A stretch of 64,000 bases of DNA from Nonomuraea guangzhouensis (lineage in GTDB: Bacteria > Actinomycetota > Actinomycetes > Streptosporangiales > Streptosporangiaceae): positions 62,001 through 126,000 of the forward strand of contig NZ_JAHKRM010000024.1 of NCBI RefSeq assembly GCF_019396345.1. Reading direction: 5' to 3'. This document shows positions 56,788 through 64,000 of the stretch, in pieces (position 1 is the first letter of the stretch; every line of letters begins with the position of its first letter). The position numbers were made by a program, and so were the translations under genes. Below the pieces are notes generated by a model. The model was not told the origin of the DNA and did no database searches. It was given only the letters and a program-made list of their open reading frames with translations.

Positions 56788-58191
56788 CAGGAAATAACCC
56801 TCGGCTATCAGCGGCCGGATGGCGTCGGGGTGCAGGATCTCGCCGTCGCCGACCAGCTCGGCGATGACGTTGAGCAGCGGGCCGAGCGCGAGGTCGCCGT
56901 CGCAGACGCCCGCCAGGGCCGCCTCGACGGTGCCGACCTCCCTGCTGCGGCGCAGGCCGTCCGTCTGGCGCAGCACGATGCGCATGGGGTCTTCCGCGCC
57001 GGGCAGGCCGATGCGCTCGTCCAGCAGGCCCGCCACGGTCCGCAGGTGCGCTGAGTCGAGGAAGCGCACCCGGTGGGCGGTCGCGATGGAGTCGAGCACG
57101 CGGTCGACGTAGTCGCCCACGGGCAGCGTGACCTGGTGGGTGAGCTGCTCCACACGGACCACCGGGTCCAGGGTGCCCGCGTTGCGCATGGTGATCCAGC
57201 CGAAGCCGATGCCCCGCACCTTGTGCTCCTCGAACCAGGCCAGCCAGCGGTCGTAGTGCTCGGTGTAGCCGGGGGTGCCCTGCACGGCGGCGTCCCTCAG
57301 CCACAGCTCGACGTATTCGGCCGGGTCCTGCACATCCCGCTGGACCACCCAGGCGTCGCAGCCGGTCTCGCCGAGCCAGCCGCCGACGCGGTCGCGCCAG
57401 TCCTCGTCCTCGACGTGCAGCCAGTTGGCCAGGAAGTGGGCCTGGCCGCCTGGATTGAGGAAGCGGGGCGTCTGACGTACGAGGTCGCGGCAGAACGCGT
57501 CGCCGTCGGCGCCCGTTTCCCGATAGGTCAGCTCGCCGCCGGGTGAGATGACGAACGGCGGGTTGGAGACCACGAGGTCGAACAGCTCCCCCTCGACCGG
57601 CTCGAACAGGGAGCCGGCCCGGGCGTCCACACCCTCGATCCCGGACAACCGCCAGCTCAGCCGGGCCAGCTCCAACGCGCGCGGGTTGAGGTCGGTGGCC
57701 ACGATCTCATCGACGCGGTCCGCGAGGTGCAGCACCTGCACGCCGCAGCCCGTACCGAGGTCGAGGGCCCGATGGACCGGGCGGCGGGTGACGAGCTGGG
57801 CCAGGTTGGCCGAGGCGCCGCCCGCCCCCACCACGTGGTCGGGGCGCAGGGCCGGGTCTCCGGGCCGCACCTTGCGATGGGAGACGACGTAGCCGCCGGT
57901 CTCCCAGGGCTGGAGGTGCACGGTGGCCCGTACGCGGTCACCGTCGGCGGCGACCAGGCCCGATGCGCAGGCCTCTTCGAGAACGGTGGCCGGGAACCGC
58001 GCGGCCGGGACGTCGACGCCGAGCCACCAGAGCCGGATCAGGGCGGCCAGCGGGTCGTCGTCGTCCGTGGCCCGCAGCGCCGGGACCAGCTCCTCGCGGG
58101 CCAGGGCCGAGGCCGCCATGGCGCCCAGCCGGTCGCGGACGCCGTCAATCGTGTAGCCGGTCTCGAGGAGGTGATCGCGCAGTCGTTCCAC
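56782..58191 (-). CDS. N-terminally extended NPPF-motif methyltransferase
   Basis: 469 residues. After an N-terminal helical domain (about 1-110, 'ALIRLWWLGVDVPAARFP'), a class I methyltransferase has SAM motif 'HRALDLGTGCGVQVLHLAD', 'IVATDLNPRALELARLSW' and catalytic 'LVVSNPPFVISPGGE' near 210. NPPF is typical of enzymes that methylate exocyclic amines (RsmC, PrmC, adenine or guanine N-MTases). A C-terminal ~190-residue domain follows. The target is probably RNA, DNA or a ribosomal component. Confidence 0.88.
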   Translation of the reverse strand: MERLRDHLLETGYTIDGVRDRLGAMAASALAREELVPALRATDDDDPLAALIRLWWLGVDVPAARFPATVLEEACASGLVAADGDRVRATVHLQPWETGGYVVSHRKVRPGDPALRPDHVVGAGGASANLAQLVTRRPVHRALDLGTGCGVQVLHLADRVDEIVATDLNPRALELARLSWRLSGIEGVDARAGSLFEPVEGELFDLVVSNPPFVISPGGELTYRETGADGDAFCRDLVRQTPRFLNPGGQAHFLANWLHVEDEDWRDRVGGWLGETGCDAWVVQRDVQDPAEYVELWLRDAAVQGTPGYTEHYDRWLAWFEEHKVRGIGFGWITMRNAGTLDPVVRVEQLTHQVTLPVGDYVDRVLDSIATAHRVRFLDSAHLRTVAGLLDERIGLPGAEDPMRIVLRQTDGLRRSREVGTVEAALAGVCDGDLALGPLLNVIAELVGDGEILHPDAIRPLIAEGYFLL

Positions 58192-58328
58192 GAGACCATC
58201 CTTTCACCGCAGAATCCCGCGCATGATCCGATACCTACAGTAATCATACTGTTACCGAAACATCCAAGCCGTTTGCAAGTGGCGAACGATATCTCTATGG
58301 AGACCCACGTTCGAAGAGGAGCGGATCC

Positions 58329-58673
58329 ATGCAGATCCCTTGCCTGGCCTGCGAGTCCCGTTTCTGGCCCGACGACTACTTCCGCGCCTGCTCCGACTAC
58401 GACCGCGGGCTCGACCTCGTCTCATGGACCTGCCCCAACTGCGGCAACCGCGACGACCTGCGCGTGCTGCCGGGAGAGCTGGGATTCGGCTACCCCTGCC
58501 GGGGCCGGTTCGACGTGCACGCCCGGGTGCGCGTGCCGGGGCTGCGCAGGCAGCGTGGCGACCTGCGGCTCGACATCTCGCTCGACACGGCCTGCTGGCG
58601 GGTGCCGTCCCGGATCAGGGCGGTCTCTAGCGTTGGCGCAGGCTCTGCCAGGCGGCCTCACCGAGGCCTTTGA
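58329..58673 (+). CDS. Small two-CxxC (zinc-ribbon-like) protein
   Basis: 114 residues from ATG 58329 (AGGAG upstream). Cysteines are in 'IPCLACESRFWPDD' (CLAC), 'RACSDYDRG' and 'WTCPNCGNRDD' (CPNC), consistent with a zinc ribbon, followed by a beta-rich stretch with 'YPCRGRFDVHARVRV'. Its last 47 bp overlap the convergent TetR gene, so the C-terminal ~15 residues may be a recent extension. Function unknown. Confidence 0.65.
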   Translation: MQIPCLACESRFWPDDYFRACSDYDRGLDLVSWTCPNCGNRDDLRVLPGELGFGYPCRGRFDVHARVRVPGLRRQRGDLRLDISLDTACWRVPSRIRAVSSVGAGSARRPHRGL

Positions 58674-59217
58674 TCTCCTCGTCCGTCGGCGTGTGGGCGC
58701 CGGCGAACCACAGCCGGCACATCTCCTGCGCCGGTCCGAGCCACAGCACGTAGCACATGGTGGGGTGCACGACCTGGAGCTGGCCGTTCTTCATGTGCGG
58801 CCGCCACCAGTCGGACACCTGGCGGAAGAAGGCCCGCCTGGCCTCCGCCACCTCGGCGCCGCCCGGCTCGGTCTTACGCGGCGGGCGCTCGCTGACCAGC
58901 AGCCGCGCCCGCTCCGGGTGCTCGCCGGCCCAGCGCATGTGGAGGGCGACGACGGCCTCGATGCCGTCGCGGGCCTCCTGGTGGTTGACCAGTTCGGTGA
59001 GGAAGGCCGCCTGGTAGGCGGCGAGGATCTCGGCGTACAGGACGCCGAAGACGTGTTCCTTGCTGGCGAAGTGGTGGTAGAAGCTGCCGACGCTTACACC
59101 GCTCTCCTCGCGGAGGCTGGCCAGCGTGGTGGCCGACACCCCGTCCTGGCTGAATCGGCGCAGGGCACCTTCGATGATGCGGGTGCGCCCGTCGCGTCCG
59201 TTCTTGGCACTCTTCAC
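58627..59217 (-). CDS. TetR-family transcriptional regulator
   Basis: 196 residues from GTG 59217. HTH 'TRIIEGALRRFSQDGVSATTLASLREESGVSVGSFYHHFASKEHVFGVLY' (about 12-60) with a helical effector domain. The start overlaps the stop of the upstream GNAT gene (GTGA at 59214-59217), so the regulator is translated from the GNAT message. The target is unknown. Confidence 0.86.
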   Translation of the reverse strand: MKSAKNGRDGRTRIIEGALRRFSQDGVSATTLASLREESGVSVGSFYHHFASKEHVFGVLYAEILAAYQAAFLTELVNHQEARDGIEAVVALHMRWAGEHPERARLLVSERPPRKTEPGGAEVAEARRAFFRQVSDWWRPHMKNGQLQVVHPTMCYVLWLGPAQEMCRLWFAGAHTPTDEEIKGLGEAAWQSLRQR

Positions 59218-59726
59218 ACTGTCAATGGTGTAGCACCAGAACCTTGTTCCGCAAATACCCCCGCCTGATGGATCATAGCGGTCACCGCGACCGACCCGGA
59301 AGTCACCTTCATCTGGGCGTCGGGCCAGAGCCTGCGGATCAGCCGGAGCACCCGCCTGTTCTCGCCCAGCACGTCCATGCCGACCGTCTTCGCCCCTCGC
59401 ACCGCGGCCCTGATCAGCAGCGTGTTGATCAGGTGCGGCCCGAGCCCCTTGCCCTGCCACTCGTCGGCGACCACGACGGCGATCTCGACGTCGGTCACAT
59501 CGCCCCGGTAGCTCATGGCGTGGCCGATGATCTCACCCTCCAGGGTGACGACCAGGGCGTCCCTGCGCTCGTCCACGGCGATGAGCACGCGCACCAGGCC
59601 GGCGGCCGGGGCGCTGAACCCGGTGAAGAACCGCAAGGTCTGGGTGTGCAGCGACAAGCGGGCGAGGAAGCGCCGGATCCGCTCGTCGTCGTCGGGCCGG
59701 GCCGGCCGGATCTGAGTTCCCAACAT
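59214..59726 (-). CDS. GNAT-family N-acetyltransferase
   Basis: 170 residues from ATG 59726; in-frame GTG and TTG codons upstream to 59762 are alternatives. 'QIRPARPDDDERIRRFLARLSLHTQTLRFF', 'LVVTLEGEIIGHAMSYRG', and 'IAVVVADEWQGKGLGPHLINTLLIRAA' with acetyl-CoA loop Q-G-K-G-L-G. 'LHTQTLRFF' near the N-terminus is the look of Pat-like stand-alone GNAT modules. It forms an operon with the downstream TetR and is divergent from HxlR. Confidence 0.85.
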   Translation of the reverse strand: MLGTQIRPARPDDDERIRRFLARLSLHTQTLRFFTGFSAPAAGLVRVLIAVDERRDALVVTLEGEIIGHAMSYRGDVTDVEIAVVVADEWQGKGLGPHLINTLLIRAAVRGAKTVGMDVLGENRRVLRLIRRLWPDAQMKVTSGSVAVTAMIHQAGVFAEQGSGATPLTV

Positions 59727-59773
59727 GGACTCAGCTTGCCCTTCCACGCCTGGGTCTGTCAATTGAACTCAGG

Positions 59774-59779
59774 TATGAT
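59774..59779 (+). promoter_or_regulatory. -10 box for a leaderless HxlR transcript
   Basis: TATGAT ends 7 bp before ATG 59787, which puts the expected transcription start at or next to the start codon. No Shine-Dalgarno is present, supporting leaderless translation. No clear -35 is seen at 16-18 bp. Confidence 0.45.
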
Positions 59780-59786
59780 GTGACGC

Positions 59787-60251
59787 ATGAAGTTGGCTTT
59801 CCAGGTGAACAACTGCTCCATCGAGCGCACCCTGGACATCGTTGGCGAGAAGTGGACCTTCCTCGTGCTGCGCGAGGCGTTCCGCGGCGTACGCAGGTTC
59901 GCCGACATGCAGGCGACCACTGGCGCACCGCGGCAGGTGCTCAGCGCGCGGCTGGCGCGGCTGGTCGAGGAGGGCTTGCTGCGCAAGGAGCCCTATCGCG
60001 AGCCCGGCCAGCGCCAGCGCGACGAATACCGGCTCACCGAGAAGGGGCGTGACCTCTATCCCCTGCTCGTGGCCCTCATGCACTGGGGCGACAAATACCT
60101 GGCCGACGACGGCCCACCCGTGGTGCTGACCCACCGCGACTGCGGGGCGCTCATCGAGCAGCACTTCCGCTGCGCCGAGGGGCACGAGGTCGCGGGGCCC
60201 CGCGAGGTGACCCCCCTGCCCGGCTCAGGCGCCGAGCTGAAGACCGCGTAG
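59787..60251 (+). CDS. HxlR-family transcriptional regulator
   Basis: 154 residues. HxlR core 'NNCSIERTLDIVGEKWTFLVLREAFRGVRRFADMQATTGAPRQVLSARLARLVEEGLLRKEPYREPGQRQRDEYRLTEKGRDLYPLLVALMHWGDKYL' with the conserved Cys10 that acts as a redox or electrophile sensor in YodB/HypR-type members. A second cysteine pair in the tail ('HRDCGALIEQHFRCAEGHE') could bind metal or form a disulfide. It is divergent from the GNAT-TetR operon. Confidence 0.9.
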   Translation: MKLAFQVNNCSIERTLDIVGEKWTFLVLREAFRGVRRFADMQATTGAPRQVLSARLARLVEEGLLRKEPYREPGQRQRDEYRLTEKGRDLYPLLVALMHWGDKYLADDGPPVVLTHRDCGALIEQHFRCAEGHEVAGPREVTPLPGSGAELKTA

Positions 60252-60259
60252 CCCCCGGG

Positions 60260-60907
60260 TCAGGCGTCGCGCTGGAGGGCGCGCAGGCAGAGCCGGAAGT
60301 CGATCAGCGTCAGAAGCGCCGCGCCCGACAGCAGCACCGCGACGGCCGTGGTGCGCACGATCAGGTACGTCTGGATCGTCTGGCTGAGCAGCAACCAGAG
60401 GCTGAGCGAGGCGTTGCCGAGCTGCGCGCATCCCCACACGAGCGACTGCCTGGCGAAGAAGCGCCGCATCACCGGCCGCTCGATCACGTGCTCCGGCAGC
60501 GGCACGAGATCCTCCGCCACCCGCTGCGCCAGCGGCCTGCGTAGCCGGGCCGTTGCCAGGAACCCGGCACTGGCGCAGAAGACGCCCAGGGTCGGCTGCA
60601 GGAAGAAGATCACCGCACTCCCGGACAGCAGGGCGAGCACCGCCCTGACGGTGACCGTGCCCGCGGCCAGCAGCACCGCCCCCGGCACCGCCTTGCGCCT
60701 GGCCAGCCGCCAGACCACTCCCGCGTACACCCAGGCCACAGCCACGACGATCCCGCCGGTGATCCCGGAAAGGATCATCCCGACGTAGAAGACGGCGACG
60801 GGCAGGATCATGCCCTCGAGCACACGGGGCACAGCATGGCGCACCAGACGGCCGAACCGGGGCAGCTCGAACGCGGGCGCCTCGGACGGCGCGGCAAGCA
60901 CGGTCAT
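60260..60907 (-). CDS. VC0807-like integral membrane protein
   Basis: 215 residues with about six hydrophobic segments in paired helices ('GMILPVAVFYVGMILSGITGGIVVAVAWVYAGVVW', 'AVLALLSGSAVIFFLQPTLGVFCASAGFLATA', 'TTAVAVLLSGAALLTLIDF'). It resembles the VC0807/DUF3159-like group of small actinobacterial membrane proteins; no catalytic motif. It is convergent with hxlR (8-bp gap). The 164 bp between it and SURF1 (60908-61071) hold only the divergent promoters. Confidence 0.75.
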   Translation of the reverse strand: MTVLAAPSEAPAFELPRFGRLVRHAVPRVLEGMILPVAVFYVGMILSGITGGIVVAVAWVYAGVVWRLARRKAVPGAVLLAAGTVTVRAVLALLSGSAVIFFLQPTLGVFCASAGFLATARLRRPLAQRVAEDLVPLPEHVIERPVMRRFFARQSLVWGCAQLGNASLSLWLLLSQTIQTYLIVRTTAVAVLLSGAALLTLIDFRLCLRALQRDA

Positions 60908-61071
60908 ATGGCTATTGAGGCGCTCTCTGGAGGGGGAGCTCAGGGGACGAATCCCGACCGTACGCGATGAAGTGGCTTTCGGTAAGAGTTTCGACCAGAT
61001 TGCGATTAGGTCACTTTCCGGCGGACCGAGCCAGGTGAAGGAGCATCGGCCCGGGTGCCTAGGCTTGAGGG

Positions 61072-61857
61072 GTGTACCGGTTCCTGCTCACGCCCCGCTG
61101 GATCGCGCTCCACATCGTGGTGCTGCTGGTGATCCCGGCCTTCGTGTTTCTGGGCCGGTGGCAGTTCGGCCGGTTCGAGGAGCGCTCCGCCAACAGCACG
61201 CTGGTCACCGCGAACCTGGCGGCCGATCCCGTGCCCGTCGAGAGCCTGGTGAGCCAGGGGCTGAAGGAGTCGGACCGGTTCAGAGCGGTCACGGCGTCGG
61301 GGAGCTACGACCCGGCTCACGCGCTGGTGGTCCGCAGACGGCCTCAGGAGGGCCAGCTGGGCTTCTACGTGCTGACCCCGCTGGTCACCGGTCCGGGCAA
61401 GGCCGTGCTCGTCAACCGGGGGTGGGTGAAGGCCGGGGCCACCGCCGACGCGCCCCCCGAGGTGCCTCCGCCGCCGACAGGTCAGGTAACTGTCACCGGA
61501 AGGCTACGTCTCAGCGAGACCGAGGAGACGGCCGGGATCAAGGACCGCCCTGGTCTGCCGGCCGGTCAGGTGTTGCTCATCGACACCGGGAAAATAGGCA
61601 AGGCGCTCCCGTACCAGCTCGTGGGCGGTTACGTGGACCTGATGAAGCAGCAGCCGGAGGCGGCGGCCGCGCCCGTGCCGGTGCCCGCGCCCGACGTGGG
61701 CGCCGGAGGCGGCCTCAACCTCGCGTACGGCGTGCAGTGGTGGCTGTTCATCGGCGTGGCCGTCGGCGGCTGGATCCTGCTCATCCGGCGCGAAGTGGCT
61801 GACAGGAAGGCCGCAGAGGACGCGCCGGTCCAGGAAGTCGGCGCGCCCAGCACTTAA
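61072..61857 (+). CDS. SURF1-family cytochrome oxidase assembly factor
   Basis: 261 residues from GTG 61072. N-terminal helix 'WIALHIVVLLVIPAFVFLGRWQFGRFEER', then the extracytoplasmic SURF1 domain ('FRAVTASGSYDPAHALVVRRRPQEGQLGFYVLTPLVTGPGKAVLVNRGWV') and C-terminal helix 'YGVQWWLFIGVAVGGWILLIRRE'. It helps insert heme a into the aa3 oxidase. The Pro/Ala stretch before the last helix is longer than in most. The phosphatase gene starts 10 bp downstream. Confidence 0.92.
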   Translation: MYRFLLTPRWIALHIVVLLVIPAFVFLGRWQFGRFEERSANSTLVTANLAADPVPVESLVSQGLKESDRFRAVTASGSYDPAHALVVRRRPQEGQLGFYVLTPLVTGPGKAVLVNRGWVKAGATADAPPEVPPPPTGQVTVTGRLRLSETEETAGIKDRPGLPAGQVLLIDTGKIGKALPYQLVGGYVDLMKQQPEAAAAPVPVPAPDVGAGGGLNLAYGVQWWLFIGVAVGGWILLIRREVADRKAAEDAPVQEVGAPST

Positions 61858-61867
61858 GGTAGATCGG

Positions 61868-62617
61868 GTGATCCGGCACATAGAGTTCGCCAATATCCAC
61901 AATTTCCGAGACGTAGGTGGATATGCCGCGAGGGACGGGCGGACCGTCCGGTGGCAGCGCCTCTATCGGGCCGACTCCCTCGGCTGGCTGGCGGGAGACG
62001 ATCTCGTCACGTTCCAGACCCTCAACGTGCGGACGGTCATCGACCTGCGCCACCCCTTCGAGGTGGAGAAGAACGGCCGGGTGCCCGAGTCCGACGGGCT
62101 CGACTACCGCAATCTGCCCATCGAGGGCCGCCGCTGGGACCTCTCCGCCTACGACGACCGGCTGGACGTCGCGAGATACCTCGCCGACCGCTACCTCGAA
62201 GTGACCGAGGACGGCGTGGACAACCTCCGCACGGCCGTCGAGACGATCTCCCGGTCCGGCAGCGCGCCCGTCGTCGTGCACTGCGCGGCGGGCAAGGACC
62301 GCACCGGCCTGCTCACCGCGCTCATCCTGAGCCTCGTGGGCGTGGCCGACGAGGACATCATCGACGACTACGCGCTGACGGGCCTGGCCACCGAGCGCTT
62401 CATCGCGAGCTGGCAGCGCCGGAATCCGAACGTCGCCCGGTGGCCCGGTTTCGGAGTGGCGCCGGCCGAGGCGATGCGGTTGTTCCTCGCCGATCTGGCC
62501 GCCCGGCACGGCTCGGTCGGGAAATACTGCACCGACATCCTGCAGGTCGGTGCGGGGACCATCGAAGAACTCCAGAACAGTCTTCTCTCCGGGATTGATC
62601 CGATCTCCGCAGGGTAG
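61868..62617 (+). CDS. PtpB-like tyrosine/lipid phosphatase
   Basis: 249 residues from GTG 61868. Active-site P-loop 'VVVHCAAGKDRTGLLTAL' with Cys139 and Arg145 (CX5R). 'NFRDVGGYAARDGRTVRWQRLYRADSL' at the N-terminus is the hallmark of the Y_phosphatase3/PtpB group, which acts on phosphotyrosine and phosphoinositides. The Lys-Asp pair inside the loop is typical of this dual-specificity group. Probably co-transcribed with SURF1. Confidence 0.92.
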   Translation: MIRHIEFANIHNFRDVGGYAARDGRTVRWQRLYRADSLGWLAGDDLVTFQTLNVRTVIDLRHPFEVEKNGRVPESDGLDYRNLPIEGRRWDLSAYDDRLDVARYLADRYLEVTEDGVDNLRTAVETISRSGSAPVVVHCAAGKDRTGLLTALILSLVGVADEDIIDDYALTGLATERFIASWQRRNPNVARWPGFGVAPAEAMRLFLADLAARHGSVGKYCTDILQVGAGTIEELQNSLLSGIDPISAG

Positions 62618-62779
62618 GCGGCACCGGGGTTCGCAGGGCAGCAGCCTCGCAAAGCGGACCTCATGGCCCGGGGTCGCCACATCCCCCTCCCGGCGACCCC
62701 GGGTCCTCGGGCCGAGTGGATACCCAACGGAGACGTCGCAGCTTGTTCGACGTTATGCGGCCGTCGTACGGTTACCTGC

Positions 62780-63976
62780 GTGACTACGCCGCTGCTACCC
62801 GACCCGGATCCGAGGCGGCGCGACTATGTGATCATCTCCGCCGACGATCACCTGATCGAGCCGCCAGACCTCTTCGAGGGCCGGCTCGCGGAGAAATACG
62901 CCGAGGTCGCGCCCAAGGTCGTGGAGACGGAGGGCGGTCACCAAGTCTGGCGATACGCGGGCGCCACATATCCGTGCGCCGGGCTCGACGTGGGCGCCGG
63001 CCTGCCACGCGAGCAGTGGACGCTCGACCCGGTCAGGTTCGAGCACATGCGTCCCGGCTGCCACGACATCGAGGCCCGCATCGACGACATGGACCTGGCC
63101 GGCATCTGGGCGGCGCTCTGCTTCCCCGGCATGCTGGCCGGCCAGGCGGGCATGCCGTTCGCCAGGACCCGCGACCAGGAGCTCGGCCTGGCCCTGGTCA
63201 AGGCGTGGAACGACTGGCACATCGACGTCTGGGCGGGCACCTACCCCGAACGCATGATCGGCCTGCAACTGCCCTGGCTGCCCGACCCCGACCTCGCCGC
63301 CAAGGAGATCAGGGCCAACGCGGCCCGTGGCTTCAAGGCCGTGGTCTTCCCCGAGTTCCCGACCCGGCTGCGGCTGCCGTCGATCCACAGCGGCCACTGG
63401 GACCCGTTCTTCGCGGCGTGCGAGGAGACCGGGACCGTCGTCTGCCTGCACACCGGGAGCTCCAGCTGGTCGCCGGTGCCCTCACCCGACACGCCCATCG
63501 AGGCGATCACCACGCTGATGCCGACCAGCGCGATGTTCGCCTGCGCCGACTGGCTCTGGTCAGGGCTCCCGCTGCGCTACCCCAACCTGCGCATCCTCAT
63601 CGTCGAGGGCGGCGTGGCCTGGCTGCCGATGCTGGCCGCGCGGGCCGACTACGCGCTCGACCACCCCGTGGCGGGCGAGGCGCAGTGGGACGGCGGCCTC
63701 AAGCCCAGCGAGGTGCTGCGCCGCAACTTCTACTTCGGCACCCTCAACGACCAGGCCCTGTCGGGAGTGCGTCTGGCGGTCGGCCTCGACCACGTGCTGC
63801 AGGAGAGCGGCTACCCGCACTCCGACTCGACCTGGCCCGACACCCAGCAGTCGGTGGCCCAGAACCTCGGCACGCTGCCGCCCGCCGACATCGCCAGGGT
63901 CGCCTACGGCAACGCCGCCCGGTTGTTCGGCCATCCGCTGCCGTCACGTGCCTGGCTCCGGATGGAGGAGATCTAA
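62780..63976 (+). CDS. Amidohydrolase-2 family metal-dependent hydrolase
   Basis: 398 residues from GTG 62780. TIM-barrel amidohydrolase: 'YVIISADDHLIEPPDLFEGRL' opens the barrel, 'RIDDMDLAGIWAALCFPG', 'FKAVVFPEFP', metal His in 'VVCLHTGSS', 'ILIVEGGVAWLP' and 'VGLDHVLQESGYPHSDSTWPDT' near 345 with the metal Asp. It belongs to the ACMSD-like group (decarboxylase or hydrolase). No pathway neighbours are in view. The preceding 162 bp hold the promoter. Confidence 0.87.
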   Translation: MTTPLLPDPDPRRRDYVIISADDHLIEPPDLFEGRLAEKYAEVAPKVVETEGGHQVWRYAGATYPCAGLDVGAGLPREQWTLDPVRFEHMRPGCHDIEARIDDMDLAGIWAALCFPGMLAGQAGMPFARTRDQELGLALVKAWNDWHIDVWAGTYPERMIGLQLPWLPDPDLAAKEIRANAARGFKAVVFPEFPTRLRLPSIHSGHWDPFFAACEETGTVVCLHTGSSSWSPVPSPDTPIEAITTLMPTSAMFACADWLWSGLPLRYPNLRILIVEGGVAWLPMLAARADYALDHPVAGEAQWDGGLKPSEVLRRNFYFGTLNDQALSGVRLAVGLDHVLQESGYPHSDSTWPDTQQSVAQNLGTLPPADIARVAYGNAARLFGHPLPSRAWLRMEEI

Positions 63977-64000
63977 CCGTCGAGCTTGCCCTGGACCCTT
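63973..64000 (-). CDS. Possible 3' end of a gene running off the window
   Basis: A minus-strand frame ends in TAG at 63973-63975 and reads R-V-Q-G-K-L-D-G before the window edge. It looks like a coding C-terminus convergent with the amidohydrolase (3-bp overlap), but eight codons are too few to be sure. Confidence 0.25.

Overview
The window is high-GC DNA with mostly G/C in third codon positions, many GTG starts, tightly packed convergent genes and several actinobacterial signature families: a SCO5389-family protein, DUF1707, XRE(DUF5753)-DUF397 pairs, a SARP/AfsR regulator, an F420/FMN luciferase-like enzyme and SURF1. It is chromosomal DNA of a filamentous actinomycete. The gene style suggests the Streptosporangiaceae (Nonomuraea-like), but genus cannot be fixed from the sequence alone. 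No rRNA, tRNA or CRISPR array was seen.

Layout. 1-6.1 kb: ArsR regulator, NarL-type two-component system divergent from a two-gene ABC exporter, a membrane protein divergent from a PadR regulator across a large inverted repeat, and menB. 6.2-13.2 kb: DUF1707 protein, secreted surface protein, a small gene followed by a DUF4132 remnant, an NTF2-like protein, a Tat-exported metallo-beta-lactamase-fold hydrolase, a PIN/RHH toxin-antitoxin pair, an APH(6)-type kinase and a quinone oxidoreductase. 13.3-20.8 kb: a three-gene operon of NfeD/YqiJ-like protein, flotillin and a 1614-residue DUF3686 AAA ATPase. 20.8-29.1 kb: a run of MarR, LysR and TetR regulators, each next to an oxidoreductase, aldolase or hydrolase, with palindromic operators. 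29.2-35.9 kb: a secreted octapeptide-repeat protein, then a co-directional run of a four-helix membrane protein, a thymidylate-synthase-like protein, a KAS III/OleA-like ketosynthase, a P450 and an OleD-like SDR, closed by a convergent methyltransferase. 36-42.9 kb: LCP protein, methyltransferase, an SsuABC-like transporter with its Rrf2 regulator, a TPR protein and a CooC-like ATPase.

43-50 kb is the most broken part: a SCO5389-family gene, then scraps of folP, an AbrB antitoxin and an IS481 element between intact accessory genes (two acetyltransferase/NTF2-type genes, an XRE-DUF397 plus anti-sigma-like kinase cluster, a luciferase-like oxidoreductase). 49.4-64 kb is ordinary again: rnhB, LysR plus aminotransferase, GNAT, the AfsR-like regulator flanked by two triple direct-repeat arrays, an RNA/DNA methyltransferase, regulators, SURF1, tyrosine phosphatase and an amidohydrolase.

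Functional links. Most regulators sit beside their probable targets, and the clearest are PadR, MarR, two TetRs, Rrf2 and the SARP. The most interesting candidates for undescribed biology are the membrane/TS-like pair and the KS-P450-SDR genes behind it, two near-consensus ParB (parS) sites inside genes, the paired SARP-type repeat arrays, and repeated small tandem duplications at gene ends or junctions (3970-4031, 28492-28563, 40048-40122, 41793-41912, 56409-56492).
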